Shown piece after piece: positions 7,648 through 10,097 of a DNA stretch of 10,097 nt. Position 1 is the first letter of the stretch. Every line of letters starts with the position of its first letter. Origin of the DNA: an uncultured bacterium (GTDB taxonomy: Bacteria > Cyanobacteriota > Vampirovibrionia > Gastranaerophilales > Gastranaerophilaceae); assembly GCA_946183815.1 (NCBI GenBank), contig CAMHDG010000037.1:1-10097 (forward strand), given 5' to 3'. A program made the position numbers and the translations under genes. The notes under the pieces are model-generated. The model was not told the origin of the DNA and searched no databases. It was given only the letters and a program-made list of their open reading frames with translations.

Positions 7648-7690
7648 AAATTTCAATGCTCGGTGACATTTTTTTGAGCATTAGAAATTT
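7648..7690. repeat. Hairpin 3: 14-bp stem with one bulge
   Basis: AAATTTC plus AATGCTC (7648-7661) pair with GAGCATT (7676-7682) and GAAATTT (7684-7690). The only irregularity is a bulged A at 7683, and the loop is 14 nt. On the minus strand the stem is followed by TTC and then CTCTCTCC, so it might weakly end transcripts from the metalloprotease gene. Confidence 0.7.
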
Positions 7691-7731
7691 GAGAGAGGGG
7701 CTTGGAGATGAGAGGGGGAAAGAGGTATGGC

Positions 7732-7921
7732 TCGGGTATATAAAAATAGCCCCTGCTATCCCGAGTTCACAACAACAGTAAAAGTTCTACATCGAAAAGT
7801 TCAAACTCGTGATTTTATGATATTTTTTATGCTTATAAAATCACTCAAACAATGAACTTTATTGAGTAGAACTTAACTGTTTTGGAACTCTCCTTTAAAG
7901 GTGCTATTTTTATATACCCGA
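7732..7921. repeat. 190-bp nested inverted repeat (six helices, 58 pairs); possible structured RNA or element core
   Basis: Six perfectly paired helices are nested in order. P1 is 7732-7750/7903-7921 (19 bp, TCGGGTATATAAAAATAGC). P2 is 7763-7768/7885-7890 (6 bp) and P3 is 7774-7779/7876-7881 (6 bp). P4 is 7782-7790/7866-7874 (9 bp) and P5 is 7796-7803/7853-7860 (8 bp). P6 is 7809-7818/7835-7844 (10 bp), with a 16-nt loop. The internal loops are small, and the P1-P2 loop is symmetric (12 nt on each side). The 5' side has a competing fold: CTCGGG (7731-7736) can pair with CCCGAG (7760-7765), and ATAGC with GCTAT (7746-7750/7755-7759). The same rod could form in RNA or as a DNA cruciform. No reverse transcriptase or transposase is nearby. 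Confidence 0.75.
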
Positions 7922-7931
7922 ACCCTACTGC

Positions 7932-7958
7932 GTACGATTGACGCTTTATTAATCGTAC
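7932..7958. repeat. Hairpin 5: 8-bp stem
   Basis: GTACGATT (7932-7939) and AATCGTAC (7951-7958) pair perfectly around an 11-nt loop, 10 bp beyond the nested inverted repeat. A smaller hairpin follows at 7987-8007 (TTCTAA/TTAGAA). Confidence 0.6.
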
Positions 7959-8036
7959 TTGTTTTGAGAGAAAAATAGGGGTCAGATTCTAATTTAACGA
8001 TTTAGAAAATAATCTACAAACTATTTACAGACTCCT

Positions 8037-8068
8037 TAGTCACTTAATCACTCAGTCACCTAGTCACT
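8037..8068. repeat. Four tandem 8-bp repeats
   Basis: TAGTCACT, TAATCACT, CAGTCACC and TAGTCACT lie head to tail. The first and last units are identical. The array adjoins the right outer inverted repeat, just past the 3' end of the metalloprotease gene. Confidence 0.75.
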
Positions 8069-8082
8069 TCCTATAATATTCA

Positions 8083-8949
8083 TTATGTTAATAATTTCCC
8101 CATTTTTTGACCGATATTGTAGGCATCACGTTCTTCAAGGGTGTTCATATAGCCTTCGTGGTCTGCTTCCGAGGAGATATAGTTTTTACCTTCGTTTAGC
8201 AGTTGGAGTGCAAACGGGCGGTCTTTTTCAGGTATATTATTTAAAGACGGGTTATCAATTTTCATATACTGTTTTATTCCCTCAATGTTGTCTTTTATAT
8301 AATTTGGGGTCATTACACGTTTGATAAATTCTTCATCTTTTCCTTTTGATTTTAACTGACTTATTAAAATATTTCTGACATACTGTTCAGGGTTTGCGTT
8401 AAACCCTAAATATACCTGTTTCATGTGTCGCATTTCGTGGTGAATACTGTCCGCCGCTTTATCTCTTGTTTGAGTTTTGGTAATTTCTATAAACCCGCAT
8501 AATGAGTTTGTGTTCCCGAGAATTTGATAGTTACCATGAATTTTACCTTCATTCAGGTATAAATCAATATCAGCATTTTCAAACCCAAAATTGCGTTTTG
8601 CCTCTTTAAACATTGCTTTCAGATATTCTTCCTTATCTGGAATTTTCTTTATCTCTTTGTATCGTTCGAGCATCTCAATAGTTTCTTCTCTCGAAATATC
8701 GTCACGCATAAATGTTTCCTGAAAAGTTTGTTGTGCCTTATCAATTTGGCTTTCACGATACTGTTTTGCCGATAGGACAGAACTTGCCGCAAGCAGACTT
8801 AAGCCGGCAAGCGCAATGGCTAACTTCCCCTTGCCGTTAAAGTTTGGTGGAGTATGTGGGATTTTTGGAGGTTCATGTACTTTGGGCGGTGTTAAAACAC
8901 TTCGGTTTACGGTGTTCCTGAACCCGTTTAAAAAATAACTGTCTGACAC
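8083..8949 (-). CDS. Membrane-anchored HExxH metalloprotease-like protein
   Basis: The 288-residue protein uses a GTG start (8947-8949), supported by AAGGA 6 nt upstream. Residues 1-42 are proline-rich and basic near the membrane. Residues 43-61 form one transmembrane segment, after which an acidic helical stretch leads into the presumed catalytic domain. The zincin motif HEMRH (H171, E172, H175) is present in DSIHHEMRHMKQ. Downstream, NTLEERDAYNIG (269-280) resembles the Glu-containing third-ligand helix of gluzincins, with E272 or E273 as candidate. Positive charges before the membrane segment suggest a cytoplasmic N-terminus and an external catalytic domain. I do not recognise the family, and substrates are unknown. 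The 3' end abuts the hairpin-rich block. A 10-6-10 palindrome lies just upstream of the ribosome site. Protease activity is inferred from the motif alone. Confidence 0.75.
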   Translation of the reverse strand: MSDSYFLNGFRNTVNRSVLTPPKVHEPPKIPHTPPNFNGKGKLAIALAGLSLLAASSVLSAKQYRESQIDKAQQTFQETFMRDDISREETIEMLERYKEIKKIPDKEEYLKAMFKEAKRNFGFENADIDLYLNEGKIHGNYQILGNTNSLCGFIEITKTQTRDKAADSIHHEMRHMKQVYLGFNANPEQYVRNILISQLKSKGKDEEFIKRVMTPNYIKDNIEGIKQYMKIDNPSLNNIPEKDRPFALQLLNEGKNYISSEADHEGYMNTLEERDAYNIGQKMGKLLT

Positions 8950-8960
8950 ACTATTTCCTT

Positions 8961-8986
8961 ATAACTTTATATATTAATAAAGTTAT
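8961..8986. promoter_or_regulatory. Perfect 10-6-10 inverted repeat upstream of the metalloprotease gene
   Basis: ATAACTTTAT (8961-8970) and ATAAAGTTAT (8977-8986) are perfect complements around ATATTA. On the minus strand the repeat ends right at the AAGGA ribosome site of the gene. It could be an operator or an mRNA hairpin that affects translation. A T run follows only on the plus strand, where no gene needs a terminator. Confidence 0.5.
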
Positions 8987-9047
8987 TTTTTAAGAAAAAA
9001 TTGCCACTCATATCTTAACCAAAACAGTCAGGGTAATATTTTTCTGC

Positions 9048-9063
9048 ATTTACCCATTTACCC
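9048..9063. repeat. Tandem GGGTAAAT motif between the two right-hand genes
   Basis: ATTTACCC occurs twice head to tail (9048-9055, 9056-9063), directly after the stop codon of the coiled-coil gene. It lies about 100 bp upstream of the metalloprotease start. The near-match GGGTAATA lies at 9031-9038. Confidence 0.5.
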
Positions 9064-9990
9064 CTACCCCTGTCCTTCAACTTTCATTTTGTGATGGTTT
9101 GGCTTTGTGGTCATATTCCCGAAGTTACTTGAGTTTTTACGCACCTCATTAAATTTTCCTTTGTCGATAGAACTAATCGTATCAAAGAAGGTTGGTGTGC
9201 CAATGGTTTTAGAGATATTAAAATGGATAACATTTGCTCTGTTGAGGTAGTTTGTGAGCATATCGTATCTTTCGTCTGCTTCACCGTAAGGCATTTGCAT
9301 TGTTACAAGTTCGTCAACATTTTTGTTCAGTGTTTCAAGTTTATTGAGTGCTATTTTTATATCTCTGCCTGAATTGTATTTTTTCGATACTTTTGGCAGT
9401 ATTTTTTCTGATACAAAATTAACACAACTATCAACAATATTTGTTATTATAGTCGGTTTTTTTGAGAATACAGATGTTATCCCGTCAGAGAGTTTTGCTG
9501 TCACATCTTGTTCCCCGTAACTTGTGCTTAATTCCCTTAATTTTTCCTGCATTGAGTGTTTTCTCATTACAAGTATATCGGCTTTGGTTGTGTCGTTAAT
9601 CGCTCTTGCCTGTTCTATCTCTTTATCAATTCCTGCAATACCCTCTTCTAACTTGCTTATCTGATATTCTGTTTTGAATACTTCATCGTCAATGTTTTGA
9701 TAGGCTTCATTTATAAGTATTGTGGAATCAAGTGCATTTAGTCTGGCATGACCTGATGAGTCCTCTGCCGGTAAAGTCAGTTGCTCTTGCGTGCCGTTTG
9801 GATTTGTTTGCACCTGATGTTGCCCCTGATATGGATTGTTGAGCACGTTTTGTTGTTGGTTGATTTGTAACGGAGAATTGCCTCCCGAGTGATTATGCTC
9901 GGCAGGGTTGTATTTTCCTATGTTGATGTTGTAAAAATTATTCGTCATTCTCCGAAAAAAATATATAGTACTACACCTTATTAATACCAT
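9064..9990 (-). CDS. Q/N-rich coiled-coil protein, unknown function
   Basis: The 308-residue protein falls in no family I know. Residues about 16-85 are rich in Asn, Gln, Gly and Pro and are likely disordered. Residues about 95-160 form charged helices with coiled-coil character. The remainder is mixed alpha-helical with a basic, Asn/Lys-rich tail ending at residue 308. There is no signal peptide or clear membrane helix. The start is uncertain. ATG 9990 has AAGGA 4 nt upstream but gives an odd hydrophobic leader (MVLIRCSTIYFF). ATG 9948 gives the more natural MTNNFYNIN, but its GGAG is only 1 nt away. The gene is on the same strand as the metalloprotease gene, 114 bp upstream of it, so joint expression is possible. 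Repeated GGGTAAAT motifs lie 52-80 bp upstream of the start. Confidence 0.7.
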   Translation of the reverse strand: MVLIRCSTIYFFRRMTNNFYNINIGKYNPAEHNHSGGNSPLQINQQQNVLNNPYQGQHQVQTNPNGTQEQLTLPAEDSSGHARLNALDSTILINEAYQNIDDEVFKTEYQISKLEEGIAGIDKEIEQARAINDTTKADILVMRKHSMQEKLRELSTSYGEQDVTAKLSDGITSVFSKKPTIITNIVDSCVNFVSEKILPKVSKKYNSGRDIKIALNKLETLNKNVDELVTMQMPYGEADERYDMLTNYLNRANVIHFNISKTIGTPTFFDTISSIDKGKFNEVRKNSSNFGNMTTKPNHHKMKVEGQG

Positions 9991-10007
9991 CTTTTCCTTG
10001 TGATATA

Positions 10008-10082
10008 AACGATTTTCGTAAAATTTCGGCTAAATAATGGAGGGTAAATTATTGTTTAGCGGGGGTAAATATATAAATCGTT
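10008..10082. promoter_or_regulatory. Repeat-rich upstream region of the coiled-coil gene
   Basis: AACGATTT (10008-10015) and AAATCGTT (10075-10082) are inverted arms. They enclose two copies of GGGTAAAT (10042-10049 and 10063-10070), spaced 21 bp start to start, about two helical turns. This suits cooperative binding of a regulator. No strong -35/-10 pair is visible; the best -10 is TTATAT near 10004. Confidence 0.4.
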
Positions 10083-10097
10083 AAAAGCCCCTCTCCT

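Larger units (their letters stand above)
7592..8086. repeat. Gene-free, hairpin-rich block bounded by 20-bp inverted repeats
   Basis: About 495 bp between two converging genes contain no credible reading frame. They are packed with inverted repeats, listed separately. The outer arms are ATAATGAATATGATAGGAAG (7592-7611) and the complement of ATAATGAATATTATAGGAAG (8067-8086): 19 of 20 positions match. The right arm overlaps the stop codon of the metalloprotease gene (8083-8085). No clear target-site duplication is visible next to the arms. Between the hairpins, 7691-7730 is a purine-rich tract. Possible readings are a MITE-like non-autonomous element, a structured RNA gene, or an unusual double terminator region. 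A weak promoter (TTGTTT 7577-7582, TATGAT 7600-7605, 17-bp spacer) points into the block. Confidence 0.6.

Noticed and set aside
7614..7679. Short plus-strand frame beginning ATGAAATCTTCC in the hairpin block
   Set aside because: It is only about 21 codons, AGGAAG lies directly against the ATG, and the codons are dictated by the hairpin arms.
7731..7921. Retron msr-msd reading of the large inverted repeat
   Set aside because: No reverse transcriptase is encoded within the window on either side, and the neighbouring genes are adhE and a metalloprotease-like gene. The shape alone is not enough.
8037..8068. CRISPR-like array
   Set aside because: The units are only 8 bp, adjoin without spacers and are imperfect. 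No cas gene is nearby.
7592..8086. Target-site duplication flanking the outer inverted repeats
   Set aside because: Bases outside the arms (GTGGTA on the left, GTTAAT on the right) do not match as a direct repeat, so insertion is not proven by the sequence alone.

Overview
The window is AT-rich (roughly two-thirds A+T by eye), uses the standard code and has Shine-Dalgarno sites before most genes. It carries eight protein genes: one fermentation enzyme (AdhE), one HD-GYP signalling protein, and six proteins that are unrecognised or only partly recognised. Strict-anaerobe fermentation, c-di-GMP-type signalling and Sec-exported or membrane-anchored small proteins would suit a gut-type low-GC bacterium. 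Gastranaerophilales (Melainabacteria/Vampirovibrionia) is my best guess, but it is a weak inference with no rRNA or marker gene to support it.

Layout from left to right: (1) 16-1686, minus strand: a TPR-like/GAF/HD-GYP protein. It is divergent from (2) 1901-2632, plus strand, an acidic membrane protein; the 214-bp gap between them holds facing promoters and an operator-like inverted repeat. (3) 2704-3291, plus: an EF-hand protein closed by a rho-independent terminator. (4) 3363-3962, minus: a protein resembling the DUF429/RNase H-fold group. (5) 4229-4594, minus: a small secreted protein. It is divergent from (6) adhE, 4844-7513, plus, whose upstream region holds a perfect 6-4-6 palindrome fitting the Rex or CRP/FNR consensus. 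adhE ends at a strong terminator. (7) 8083-8949, minus: a membrane-anchored HExxH metalloprotease-like protein. (8) 9064-9990, minus: a Q/N-rich coiled-coil protein.

The most unusual part is the gene-free block at about 7592-8086, between the 3' ends of adhE and the metalloprotease gene. A 20-bp inverted repeat (19/20) bounds it. Inside are several separate hairpins, a 190-bp nested inverted repeat with 58 Watson-Crick pairs, and four tandem octamers. The region at the window's right edge carries, fused side by side, an 11-mer and a 12-mer that lie 289 bp apart in this block, in the same order and orientation. This may be an occupied and an empty version of the same sequence. The block could be a non-autonomous mobile element, a structured RNA, or both.

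The 8-mer GGGTAAAT occurs six times, all outside genes, ahead of four of the minus-strand genes. In two cases it lies between a good -35 and -10. It is a candidate shared operator linking the HD-GYP, DUF429-like, metalloprotease and coiled-coil genes. No tRNA, rRNA, CRISPR array or transposase gene was seen.
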